A stretch of DNA of 64,000 bases from positions 310,001 to 374,000 of the forward strand of contig NZ_LMKH01000001.1 in NCBI RefSeq assembly GCF_001421415.1. Direction: 5' to 3'. This DNA is from Sphingomonas sp. Leaf208. GTDB lineage: Bacteria; Pseudomonadota; Alphaproteobacteria; Sphingomonadales; Sphingomonadaceae. Position numbers and translations under genes: made by a program. The first letter of the stretch is position 1. Each line of letters begins with the position of its first letter. The notes below the pieces were generated by a model. That model had not been told where the DNA came from, searched no databases, and saw nothing but the letters and a program-made list of their open reading frames with translations. Shown in pieces: positions 19,215 to 29,000 of this stretch.

Positions 19215-20762
19215 ATGGCCGACCCCTTTTATATCACCACCGCAATCCACTATCCCAATGGCCGGCCGCATATCGGCCATGCCTATGAGATGATTGCCGC
19301 CGACGCGATCGCCCGGTTCCAACGTCAAGCCGGACGCGACGTGCTGTTCCAGACCGGTACCGACGAGCACGGCCTCAAGATGGCGCAGGCCGCGCGCGAC
19401 CGGGGCATTCCGGTACGCGCGTTCGCAGACGAGATGTCGTCGCATTTCAGCGTGATGGCCGATCGTCTTGGCATCTCCTATGACCGTTTCATTCGTACCG
19501 TGGACACGGATCACTACGCCGCAAGCCGTGCCATCTGGCAGGCTATGGCGGACTCGGGCGATCTGTATCTCGATCGCTACGAGGGCTGGTATTCGGTTCG
19601 CGACGAAGCGTTCTACGATGAATCCGAACTGACCGGGGAGGGCGATGATCGCCGTTCGCCGCAAGGCACGCCGGTCGAATGGACCGCCGAGGAAACGTGG
19701 TTCTTTCGCCTGTCGAAATACCAGCAACCCCTGCTCGATCTCTACGCCGCCAACCCGGACTTCATTCGCCCCGAAAGCCGTCGCAACGAGGTGATGCGCT
19801 TCGTCGAGGGTGGTCTGAAGGATCTGTCGGTGTCGCGTACCAGCTTCGACTGGGGCGTGCCGGTACCCGACAGCCCCGGGCACGTCATGTATGTGTGGGT
19901 CGACGCGCTGACGAACTACCTGACCGGTATCGGCTATCCCGACATGACGGGCGACAAGGCGAAGTTCTGGCCCGCCGATATCCATTTGATTGGCAAGGAT
20001 ATCGTCCGGTTCCACGCGGTGTACTGGCCCGCGTTCCTGTTGTCCGCGAACATTCCGTTGCCGAAAAGCGTGTTCGGTCACGGCTTCCTGCTCACACGCG
20101 GCGAAAAAATGTCCAAGTCGGTCGGCAACGTCGTCGATCCGATGGCGTTGGCAGACGCGTTCGGCGTCGACGCCCTCCGGTATTTCTTCCTGCGGGAGGT
20201 CAGCTTCGGTCAGGACGGGAGCTATTCTCCCGAGGCAATCGTGACCCGTGTGAACGCCGAACTGGCGAACAGCTTCGGCAATCTGGCGCAGCGGACTTTG
20301 TCGTTCATCGCCAAGAACTTGGAAGGCGTGTTTCCTTCTGCTGGCACGGTCCAGGAAGCGGATGGCATGTTGATCGAGGAGGTCATCGTCGCGTGCGCCG
20401 GCCTCAAGGCAGGCTTTACCGATCTGGCCTTGTCGCAGGGTATCGAGGCCTGGATGCGTGGCGTGTTCGCTTGCAACCAGTATATCGACGCACAGGCGCC
20501 CTGGGCACTGCGCAAGACCGATCCCGACCGGATGCACGCCGTATTGCGCACGCTGGTGCGCGCGATCCGCATGCTGGCGATCGCGATCCTGCCGGTCGTG
20601 CCGGACTCCGCCGGTAAGGTTCTTGATCAGATCGGCGCGGTCGAGCGCGATCATGCGGCGATCGACGATGATCGCTGGTACGACCGGGTAGCTGCGTCCG
20701 ACTTCCGGATTACGCCACCATCCCCCGTCTTCCCCCGTCTCGAACTGCCCGCGGAGGCCTGA
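19215..20762 (+). CDS. metG: Methionyl-tRNA synthetase
   Basis: This 515-residue class I synthetase begins MADPFYITTAIHYPNGRPH. The HIGH signature is at residues 19-22 and KMSKS at 298-302 (within TRGEKMSKSVGNVVDPM). It lacks the C-terminal tRNA-binding extension seen in E. coli MetG, so it is the short form common in alphaproteobacteria. The anticodon-binding helices occupy about residues 350-500. Its TGA overlaps the ATG of tatD by one base. Confidence 0.96.
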   Translation: MADPFYITTAIHYPNGRPHIGHAYEMIAADAIARFQRQAGRDVLFQTGTDEHGLKMAQAARDRGIPVRAFADEMSSHFSVMADRLGISYDRFIRTVDTDHYAASRAIWQAMADSGDLYLDRYEGWYSVRDEAFYDESELTGEGDDRRSPQGTPVEWTAEETWFFRLSKYQQPLLDLYAANPDFIRPESRRNEVMRFVEGGLKDLSVSRTSFDWGVPVPDSPGHVMYVWVDALTNYLTGIGYPDMTGDKAKFWPADIHLIGKDIVRFHAVYWPAFLLSANIPLPKSVFGHGFLLTRGEKMSKSVGNVVDPMALADAFGVDALRYFFLREVSFGQDGSYSPEAIVTRVNAELANSFGNLAQRTLSFIAKNLEGVFPSAGTVQEADGMLIEEVIVACAGLKAGFTDLALSQGIEAWMRGVFACNQYIDAQAPWALRKTDPDRMHAVLRTLVRAIRMLAIAILPVVPDSAGKVLDQIGAVERDHAAIDDDRWYDRVAASDFRITPPSPVFPRLELPAEA

Positions 20763-21538
20763 TGCTCGCCGACAGCCATTGCCACCTCAACTACAAGGGG
20801 CTCGTCGAGCATCAGCAAGCCGTACTTGCACGGGCGCGAGCGCGGGGCGTGACGGCGATGCTGAACATTTCGACCCGCGAGAGCGAGTGGGATGATATCG
20901 TCGCGACCGCAGAGCGCGAGCCCGACGTCTGGGCAACGATTGGCATCCATCCGAACGAGGCGGACACCTATCCCGACGTCGATGCCGCCAAGCTGATCGA
21001 ACGGGCACGTCATCCTCGCGTGGTGGGGCTGGGCGAAAGTGGCCTGGATTATTTTCGCGACACGTCCGATCGCGCCCGCCAGCAAGCGAGCTTTCGCGCG
21101 CACATAACGGCATCGCGCGAGACCGGGTTGCCAATCGTCGTCCACACACGCGATGCCGAGGACGATACCGCTGCGATCATGGCAGAGGAAATGGGGAAGG
21201 GGGCCTATCCCGGCGTCATCCACTGTTTCACCGCAAGCGGAGCTTTCGCCGACAAGGCGTTGGACATGGGCCTTTATATCTCGATATCGGGTATCGTCAC
21301 CTTCAAGAACGCACGTGATCTGCAAAAGACGGCCGCGCGCTTACCCATCGAAAGACTTCTGATCGAGACCGACGCACCGTTTCTCGCGCCGGTCCCGCAT
21401 CGTGGCAAGACCGGAGAGCCGGGCTTCGTCGCCGACACGGCGAAATTCCTGGCCGACTTGCGCGGTGAGGATGTCGAAGACTTATCGCGCCGTACGGCCG
21501 AGAATTTCCACACGCTGTTCGGCAAGACGCGCGCATGA
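20762..21538 (+). CDS. TatD family metal-dependent hydrolase
   Basis: This 258-residue TIM-barrel hydrolase shows LADSHCHLNYKGL (metal-binding HxH), GLGESGLDYFRDTSDRARQQ, LPIVVHTRDAEDDT, PGVIHCFTASGAFADKALD and the final metal ligand region LIETDAPFLAPVPHRGK. TatD proteins are DNases, and some edit D-aminoacyl-tRNA or other substrates, so the exact reaction is uncertain. It lies between metG and an MBL hydrolase, a widely conserved order, with the stop overlapping the next ATG by four bases. Confidence 0.93.
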   Translation: MLADSHCHLNYKGLVEHQQAVLARARARGVTAMLNISTRESEWDDIVATAEREPDVWATIGIHPNEADTYPDVDAAKLIERARHPRVVGLGESGLDYFRDTSDRARQQASFRAHITASRETGLPIVVHTRDAEDDTAAIMAEEMGKGAYPGVIHCFTASGAFADKALDMGLYISISGIVTFKNARDLQKTAARLPIERLLIETDAPFLAPVPHRGKTGEPGFVADTAKFLADLRGEDVEDLSRRTAENFHTLFGKTRA

Positions 21539-22299
21539 GAATCACGATTCTCGGATCGGGCACGTCGTCCGGCGTCCCGCGGATCGGCAACGACTGGGGC
21601 GATTGCGATCCTGCCGAACCACGCAACCGCCGCACGCGCGCGTCCGCGCTGATCGAGCATGATGGTACGCGCATCCTGATCGACACGAGCCCGGACATGC
21701 GCGAGCAACTTCTCGCGGCCGACGTCGACCGGGTCGACGCCGTTATCTGGACGCACGATCACGCGGATCACTGCCACGGTATCGACGATCTGCGCCAACT
21801 CTACCACGCTGCGGGAACGCCGGTACGTGGCTATGCGCGACCTGCCACGCTCGCGGCGCTGGACTCGCGTTTCACCTATGCATTCCATGGCCGAGCCGGC
21901 TACCCGCCGACGATCGCGGCAGAAACGCTACCCGATCGGCTGACGATAGGCGGGATCGAAATTCGCGTTACCGATCAACCTCACGGTAGCATCCACGCGG
22001 CTGGATTGCGGTTCGAAGCGGGTGGCGCTTCGATCGGATATGCTACCGATTTCAATATCATGACCGACGATATGGCCAAGCTTTACGAAGACCTCGACGT
22101 CTGGGTCGTCGATGCATTGCGGCGACGGCCGCACCCAACGCATATGGAATTGCCGGCCGTGCTTGGATGGGTCGACCGACTGCGGCCGGGGCGAACCGCG
22201 CTCATCCACATGGACCACAGCATGGACTATGCGAGCTTGGTCGGCGAACTTCCGAAGGGTGTCGAGCCTGGTTATGACGGGCTCGTGCTCGACGCATGA
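21535..22299 (+). CDS. MBL-fold metallo-hydrolase (PhnP-like)
   Basis: This 254-residue metallo-beta-lactamase fold protein begins MRITILGSGTSSGVPRIG, as in PhnP and related phosphodiesterases. The metal site is in IWTHDHADHCHGIDDLRQL (HxHxDH); further His residues are in DQPHGSIHAAGLRF and ALIHMDHSMDY. PhnP hydrolyses phosphoribosyl cyclic phosphate, but no phn genes are nearby, so a general cyclic-phosphodiester or RNA-related role is as likely. The ATG overlaps the tatD stop. Confidence 0.88.
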   Translation: MRITILGSGTSSGVPRIGNDWGDCDPAEPRNRRTRASALIEHDGTRILIDTSPDMREQLLAADVDRVDAVIWTHDHADHCHGIDDLRQLYHAAGTPVRGYARPATLAALDSRFTYAFHGRAGYPPTIAAETLPDRLTIGGIEIRVTDQPHGSIHAAGLRFEAGGASIGYATDFNIMTDDMAKLYEDLDVWVVDALRRRPHPTHMELPAVLGWVDRLRPGRTALIHMDHSMDYASLVGELPKGVEPGYDGLVLDA

Positions 22300-22889
22300 C
22301 CGCCGACCGTGCAGCCCAGTTCGCGCTGTACGCCGTGATGCTGATCCTGCCGCTGTCGGCGCTGGTTGCGCGGCGAAGCGCCGTCAAGCCGATGCTCAAG
22401 ATGGCGCTGGCATGGGTAGGCATCTTCGCCGTCGGTCTCCTGATTGCGAGCCAACGGGATCGACTGTCCGGCGTCATTGCGATGTTCGACGACCAACAGG
22501 TCAGCGGAACCGAAACCCGCATACGCATGGCTGACGACGGTCATTTCTGGGCGAAGGTGGAGATCAACGGGGTCGGTCGGCGCATGCTGATCGATAGCGG
22601 TGCCACGACGACGGCACTGTCGATGCAGACCGCGAAGGCGGCGAGTCTCGACTTGGACGAAAGTCCGTTTCCCGTAATTCTCTCAACTGCCAACGGCCAG
22701 GTCACCGCACGGTCGGCGACCGCGAAACGCGTAGCCGTCGGAAATATCGTCATGACCGATCTTGGGATCGTGACGTCGCCGGCCTTCGAAGAGACGGACA
22801 TCCTCGGCATGAACTTCCTGTCGCGACTAGGTTCGTGGCGGGTCGTCGGCAAGACGCTCATCCTGTCGCCACCGCCACCCCGTATTTAA
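22296..22889 (+). CDS. Membrane-anchored retropepsin-like aspartic protease
   Basis: This 197-residue protein has two N-terminal hydrophobic segments (about residues 8-25 and 36-52), then a single clan AA aspartic protease domain: AKVEINGVGRRMLIDSGATT, containing the catalytic DSGA, then LGIVTSPAFEETDILGMNFL and LGSWRVVGKTLILSP. Single-domain bacterial retropepsins act as dimers; the alphaproteobacterial group resembles the TIGR02281 family. It is the last gene of the run from holB and overlaps the MBL gene by four bases. The substrate is unknown. Confidence 0.85.
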   Translation: MTADRAAQFALYAVMLILPLSALVARRSAVKPMLKMALAWVGIFAVGLLIASQRDRLSGVIAMFDDQQVSGTETRIRMADDGHFWAKVEINGVGRRMLIDSGATTTALSMQTAKAASLDLDESPFPVILSTANGQVTARSATAKRVAVGNIVMTDLGIVTSPAFEETDILGMNFLSRLGSWRVVGKTLILSPPPPRI

Positions 22890-23115
22890 CATAATGTATA
22901 TTATCGATCTTATATTGTGTGAAGCATATCGGTTGATTCCGAGGTGCTCCTAGGCATCTCGGTAGCCAAGCAGCTTACGTATAATGACGACGCTCTGCTC
23001 GTCATGAGCGCTCATCCCTGGCTCAGCGTATGCGGTTCAACGGTGAACGCTGCCAATGATAGCGCCACCGATCCGGCACGATACCGTATCGAAGGTATCG
23101 TCCGGCGTATGAAGA

Positions 23116-23149
23116 GGCTGAGGCAGCGCCACGCCGCGCTGCCTCAGCC
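23116..23149. terminator. Strong hairpin between the retropepsin and aminopeptidase genes
   Basis: Arms 23116-23128 and 23137-23149 form a perfect 13-bp GC-rich stem with an 8-base loop, starting 13 bases past the aminopeptidase stop on the minus strand. There is no T tract on either side. It lies between converging transcripts, so it may serve both. The remaining gap from 22890 is relatively AT-rich and contains no gene I can support. Confidence 0.6.
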
Positions 23150-23162
23150 CCGTCCTTGCGCG

Positions 23163-25835
23163 CTACTTCGCGTTCGCAAGAGCCGCTGCGATCTCCGCGG
23201 ACTTCGCCTGGCGCAATACACCGCAATGGCGAATGCTCTCCAGCGTGCGCTGATAATTTAGCAACCCGACGTTAGCCTTGCGGATCGAGGCGCCGACCTT
23301 GGCATCGATCCGGTCCGCCTGTTCGGCACCGCACTGGACCGCGAGCGCCTGCGGCAGGCGGCTGGTGATGAAGATGCCGTTGCCACCGGCGAGAAGCTTG
23401 TCGTAGTTCGCCAGGATCCAGTCGATGCCGAGATCGCGCGTTTCCGCATTGCCGGCGACGCCGAAGATCAGCCCGATCCTGTCATAGCTCCGCATCCGCT
23501 TGTCTTCGAGCGACAGGAGATAATTGGCGGCGTCGGGCCGCCCACTGGACGCAGCGGCGCCGAGAGCAGCCTGGCGGAAGCCCGGGTCCTCGCTCGATAA
23601 CGCCTTGTCGACCAGCATCTTCGCAGCAGGCAGACCGCCCTCCTCTGCCACCACGGTCAGCGCAGCTCCGAGAAAGCCGGAGTCGAGCGCCGCGGTGTCG
23701 CCCGCCAGGTATTTTTCCCCCGCTGACTTCAGTTTGTTGCGGACGGCGGGATCGCGCGCATCGTCCGCGACGAGATTGACCAGTTCGTGGCGCAGGTTCT
23801 GCCGACCTGGATCATCCTTTGCATAGGCGCCGGCTGCCGGGTTGAACCCCAGCGCGGTCAGGCGCGGTGTGTAGATCGAGGCCAACAGTGCGCGGTAGGC
23901 AGGCAGCGAAGCGGCCGAGATCAAGCCGCGCGAGCGCAACCCAGCAATCCGCCGCCCGCCGTCGATGCTGGCGGTCGAATCCGGGTTCGCCGCGACCGCA
24001 CGCGCTTCCGCGAACAGCCATGCGGCCGGTGCCTTGCCAGCGCGGAACGCGGCCCACAGGCTATCGGTGGTGGCGAGCGCCTCGCCCGGGGACAACGTGC
24101 CCGAAGCCGCGATCAACGCCTGCCAATCCGCCGGTGCCATGTCGAAACGGTAATAGCCCGCACCACCGACGTTCGGCATGATCACCCCTGAGGCGGGCGC
24201 GGCGATCGACGTCGTGGTCTTGTCGAGCAGCGTGCATTGCTTCGCCGCGCCGACCCGAACGCAGAACGGGATCGTCCAGCTCAATGGCGGCGGAGACGAT
24301 CCCAGGAAGGCATAGCGCGACTGGGACGCGACGATGCCGTTACCCTGCCGCCGGACGTCGATGACCGGAACGCCCTGCTGGTCGACGAACGATTTCAGCG
24401 CGGACAGCACGCGCGGATCCTTCGCCGCATCCGAGATCGATTGAAAGAACTGCTCGGACGTCGCATTGCCATACGCGTGACGCTTGAGGTGAAGGCGGAC
24501 CCCCGCCTTGAACTTCTCGTCGCCGAGATAGGCCGCGATCATCGCGACCACCTGCCCGCCCTTTCCGTAGGTTATGCCGTCGAACGCGGAATCGATCTGG
24601 CCGTTGTCGGTGATCGGCTGGTGGATCGGGCGTCCCACCTCCAGCGCATCGGTGTTCATCGTGCCGAAGCCCTCATCCAGCGCACCGACGCCGATGTTGA
24701 GCTCGGGCCGCCAGGCGTTGCCGATGCGATAGCCCATCCAGTTGGCGAAGCTTTCGTTCAGCCAGATGTCGTCCCACCATGCCGGCGTGACGAGGTCGCC
24801 GAACCATTGATGCGAGAGCTCGTGCGCGACGATCATCCCGAACGCCTGCTTGTCGGACGTCGTCGCACCGGCCGAGAGGAAGATGATGCCGTCGCCATAG
24901 GTGTCCGCGCCCGCGTTTTCCATCGCGCCCGGCATGATCGGCGTGCCGATCTGGTCGAGCTTGGGGAACGGGAACGGCTCGCCGAAATATTGCTCGAGCA
25001 GGGACACGATGCGCGGCGTCTCCGCCATCACATAGCCCATCTTGTCCTTCTGCGCGTGCGTCGCGACGGCGCCATACGGCATCGGGGTTGGTCGTTCGGG
25101 AGTCGCCGGGATCGTCCCGATCTGGTGAACGAACGGCCCCGTATCGAACGCAACAAGATAGGTCGGCAATGGCTTGGTAACCGCGAGCTGATGCTTCTCC
25201 ATTCCCCCGGCGACCTTCGTGACGGACACCTTCGGCGCGTTGCCGATCACGACCAGACCTGGATGGGTCGTGACGGACACGGTGAACGGCGTCTTGAAGC
25301 CAGGCTCGTCGAACCCGGGAAACGCAGCGCGTGCATCGATGCTTTCGAACTGCGTCCAGCTGTACCAGGCATCGCCGACCTTGACGTGGAACAGGCCGGA
25401 GGCGCTGTCCCCGAAACTGCCCGTATAATCGAACGCCAGCGTCGCCGCGCCGGCGGGCAGGACATTCGCGAAGTCCAGCCGCGCCGTGCCACTCTGATCG
25501 ACCTGCGTGAAGATCGCCGGGGTAGCCTTGCCACCTACCATCGCGACCGCCTTGCCAATTTTCAGGTCGCGGCCGTGGATATACAGGGATTTTGTCGCAG
25601 CCTTCAGCGTGACGTCGATCTCGTCATGTCCCGAAAACCGGTCAGCCTCGGGCAAAATGGTGAAGTCGAGGCGATACGCCTTGGGTATCGCCGCATCGGA
25701 CAGACGCCCCTTCGGTGCGTTCGCATCGGGTACGATCGCCGCCTTGGCGGGCGCTTCCGTCGTCGCCTTCGGACTTGCATGCGCGGTCGACGACAACAGG
25801 AGAGCGGTGAAACCGATGAGGCATGAGGCGCGCAT
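23163..25835 (-). CDS. M1 family aminopeptidase, exported
   Basis: This 890-residue zinc aminopeptidase has a signal peptide (SCLIGFTALLLSSTAHASP). The exopeptidase motif is GAMENAGADTYG, and the zinc site is HELSH from His338 in VAHELSHQWFGDLVTP, with the third ligand Glu in DIWLNESFANWMGYR. The second half is the helical ERAP1-like C-terminal domain. It removes N-terminal residues from peptides in the periplasm. The start was placed at 25835 because the signal peptide begins there, although the frame is open further upstream. It diverges from the NRPS operon with 167 bases between. Confidence 0.92.
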   Translation of the reverse strand: MRASCLIGFTALLLSSTAHASPKATTEAPAKAAIVPDANAPKGRLSDAAIPKAYRLDFTILPEADRFSGHDEIDVTLKAATKSLYIHGRDLKIGKAVAMVGGKATPAIFTQVDQSGTARLDFANVLPAGAATLAFDYTGSFGDSASGLFHVKVGDAWYSWTQFESIDARAAFPGFDEPGFKTPFTVSVTTHPGLVVIGNAPKVSVTKVAGGMEKHQLAVTKPLPTYLVAFDTGPFVHQIGTIPATPERPTPMPYGAVATHAQKDKMGYVMAETPRIVSLLEQYFGEPFPFPKLDQIGTPIMPGAMENAGADTYGDGIIFLSAGATTSDKQAFGMIVAHELSHQWFGDLVTPAWWDDIWLNESFANWMGYRIGNAWRPELNIGVGALDEGFGTMNTDALEVGRPIHQPITDNGQIDSAFDGITYGKGGQVVAMIAAYLGDEKFKAGVRLHLKRHAYGNATSEQFFQSISDAAKDPRVLSALKSFVDQQGVPVIDVRRQGNGIVASQSRYAFLGSSPPPLSWTIPFCVRVGAAKQCTLLDKTTTSIAAPASGVIMPNVGGAGYYRFDMAPADWQALIAASGTLSPGEALATTDSLWAAFRAGKAPAAWLFAEARAVAANPDSTASIDGGRRIAGLRSRGLISAASLPAYRALLASIYTPRLTALGFNPAAGAYAKDDPGRQNLRHELVNLVADDARDPAVRNKLKSAGEKYLAGDTAALDSGFLGAALTVVAEEGGLPAAKMLVDKALSSEDPGFRQAALGAAASSGRPDAANYLLSLEDKRMRSYDRIGLIFGVAGNAETRDLGIDWILANYDKLLAGGNGIFITSRLPQALAVQCGAEQADRIDAKVGASIRKANVGLLNYQRTLESIRHCGVLRQAKSAEIAAALANAK

Positions 25836-26002
25836 GTGAAGATTCCCGACGAAGGTGTAGTAGGGGTGTAAGTCAGCACCGAAGGCGCCGCAAGCCTTGT
25901 CTGGCCATGCCCTCGATCCGCGCCGGGCGGAAAATTTCGAAGGTTTTCCTGCACGCCGATGACGAGTAGCAAATGGCGTTCGACATCGTCTAAGGCTTGA
26001 GT

Positions 26003-29000
26003 ATGCAGCAAGACACGCCGGTAAGCCCTTCCGATACCGCCATTTTAGCAAGGACGGCTTACCCGTCGATCGCCCCCGCCCCTGCGTTGCGTGCCGCAGA
26101 GCCTTACGCCCGTGACGAACTGCTGCACGAGATCTTCGACGCCACGCGCGCGGCGCATCCCGACGCGATCGCGCTGCGGCTTATCGGCGCAGACGAGGAA
26201 TACGACCGCAAGACCGCCTGGACCTATACCGACCTCGCCACGCGCAGCCTCGCGCTCGCGCACCGCCTGCGCGCGATGGGGATCGGCCGCGGCGACCGCG
26301 TCGTGCTGTGCCTGCCGCGCGGGCTTGACCAGTATATGGCGATCCTCGGCGTGCTGCGCGCAGGTGCCGCCTATGTGCCGGTCGACTGGGGCTATCCGCA
26401 GGACCGCATCGACTTCATCGTTGAGGACAGCGAAGCCGCCCTGACGATCACCGTCGCCAACCGCGTCGCCAACCTGAAGGGGAAAACGCTCGCGCTCGAC
26501 GCGGCGCTGGGCGATCTCGCGGCTGAGCCGTCCGAGCCGATCAGCCGCGACGTCACGCAAAGCGATCCGCAGGACCTCGCCTACATCATCTACACATCGG
26601 GCACGACCGGCCGGCCCAAGGGCGTGATGATCTCGCACGGCAACGCGTGCCACCTGGTCCGCTCGGAAAGCGCGATCCTCGACCTGACCCCGGCCGACGT
26701 CGTGTTCGGCGGCTTCAGCCTCGCGTTCGACATGTCGGTCGAGACGATGTGGAGCGCGTTCTTCGTCGGTGCGGTCGTGCTGGTCGCGACCGAGGCGCTG
26801 GCGACCAGCGGGCCTGACGTGGCGATCGCGCTCGCCGAGGCGAACACGACGATCTGGCACGTCGTCCCCTCGCTGATCGCGCTCGTCGAGCATCCGGTGC
26901 CAACGCTGCGCCTGCTCAACATGGGCGGCGAAGCGTGCCCGGCCGACCTGCCACGCCGCCTCGCGCGTCCGGGCCTCCGCCTGCTCAACACCTACGGTCC
27001 GACCGAGACGTCGGTCACCGCGACCTGGACCGAGGTGTTCCCCGGCCATCGCATCACGATCGGCAAGCCCCTCCCCGGCTACACCGCCTGGGTGGTCGAC
27101 GAGCATATGCAGCCGGTCCCCGACGGCCAGGAAGGCGAACTCGTCATCGGCGGGCCGGGCGTCGGCGTCGGCTACGTCAACCGCCCCGACCTGACCGCCG
27201 AGAAGTTCATCATGACGCCGTTCGACGGCCCGTCGGGCGCGCCTGAGCGGATCTACCGGTCGGGCGACCTGGTGAAGCTCGACGCGGCGGGCGACATCGA
27301 TTTCGTCGGGCGCATCGACACGCAAGTGAAGATCCGCGGCTTCCGCGTCGAACTCGCCGAGATCGAGGCGGTGATCGGCGAATGGCCAAGCGTCGCGCAA
27401 ACCGTCGTCCAGCTCTTCACCGACGGCGATGGCTCCGAATTCCTCGCCGCGTTCCTGATCGCGCGTCCGGCGGAGGAGATCGACATGGTCGGCCTCAAGG
27501 CCCGCGTCGCCGAGCGGCTCCCCAACTACATGCGCCCCGCGGGCTACCAGTTGCTGTCGCACATGCCGACGCTGCCCGCCTCGGGGAAGGTCGACCGCAA
27601 GGCGCTGGTCAAGCCCGAGATCACCGTGACGTCGGACCGCGAGATGGTCGCGCCCGCCACGCCGATGGAGGAAAGCCTGCACCGCGTCTGGGCCGAGGCG
27701 TTCGCGCCGCAGCCGGTATCGGTGCTCGACGACCTGTTCGAGGATCTCGGCGGCCATTCGCTGAAGGCCGCCCGGTTGGTTTCGGCAGCGCGAAAGGTGC
27801 GCGGGCTCGAAGGGCTGTCGCTCGAGGACGTCTACGCCGCGCCGACGATCCGCGCGCTAGCGCTGCGGATCGGCGGCACCACGCCCGTCGCGATCCTCGA
27901 CGAGACCAGCTTCCACCATATCGCGCCGTGGAAGCGCCGGCTGTGCGTCGCCGCGCAGACGCTCGCGCTGCTGCCGATCTACACGCTGGCGGGGCTGCAG
28001 TGGTTCTCACCCTATCTCGCCTACACGCATCTCGCCGGCGACATGCCGCGGGTCGACGCGCTGATCCTCAGCGGGCTGTTCTTCACGGTCGTGCCGATCG
28101 CGTCGATGTTCCTGTCGATCGCGCTCAAATGGCTGATCGTCGGGCGCTTCAAGGCGGGCGATTACCCGCTCTGGGGCAGCTATTATTTCCGCTGGTGGCT
28201 GGTCCGCCGAATCATCGGCGTCACCGCGACGCCGTATCTCGCGGGCACGCCGATGATCCGCGGCTATTACCGGATGATGGGCGCCAAGATCGGCGAGCGC
28301 GTCCATATCGGCACCGGGATCATCGACACTGCCGACCTGCTCCACGCAGACGACGATGCGATCATCAGCGACCAGTCGGTGCTCTCGACCAGCTCGGTCG
28401 AACGCGGGTTGTTGCGGCTCGGCACGGTAAAGCTCGGCAAGGGCGCGTTCGTCGGGTCGATGGCAGTGGTCGGCCGCAACGCCGCGCTCGGCGACGACGC
28501 GATGCTCGACGATCTGTCCGCGCTACCCGCGGATACGACGATCCCGGCTGGCCAACGCTGGGCAGGTTCGCCTGCCGCGCATGACGGCGATGCGCCCCGC
28601 CGCCCGGCCACCGCAGCGCAGCGCAGCGCGGGCCCGGCGATCGGCCTGTTCCTGTGCGCGCTGATCCTGCCGCTGGTCGCGATCCTGCCGATCGCTCCCG
28701 GGCTGATCGCGCTGATCGAGCTCGATTGGGCGACCAGCGGCTATGCCTATGTCGCGGTCGCGCCGCTGCTCGCGGTCACCTATGTCGTGATGATGTGCGT
28801 GCTGACCGTGGCGGCCAAGCGCCTGATCCTCGGCCGCGTCGCGCCTGCGGTCTATGCGCTCAACAGCGGGTTCTACGTCCGCTACTGGTTCGTTCAGCAG
28901 ATCAACGACCTCGCGCTTCGCCTGCTCCACCCGATCTTTGCGACGCTGTACGTGGTGCCTTGGTACCGTGCGCTCGGCGTGAAAGTCGGTCGTCGCGCGG

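Noticed and set aside
22944..23261. 105-codon plus-strand frame after the retropepsin gene
   Set aside because: It runs through a strong hairpin and into the aminopeptidase gene, with no motifs.
24237..25826. 529-codon frame antisense to the M1 aminopeptidase
   Set aside because: Composition is that of a complementary-strand shadow; the aminopeptidase has complete catalytic motifs.
26045..27757. Long open frame antisense to the NRPS (570 codons)
   Set aside because: Arg- and Asp-rich mirror of a high-GC gene with no family motifs; the sense strand has continuous NRPS motifs.
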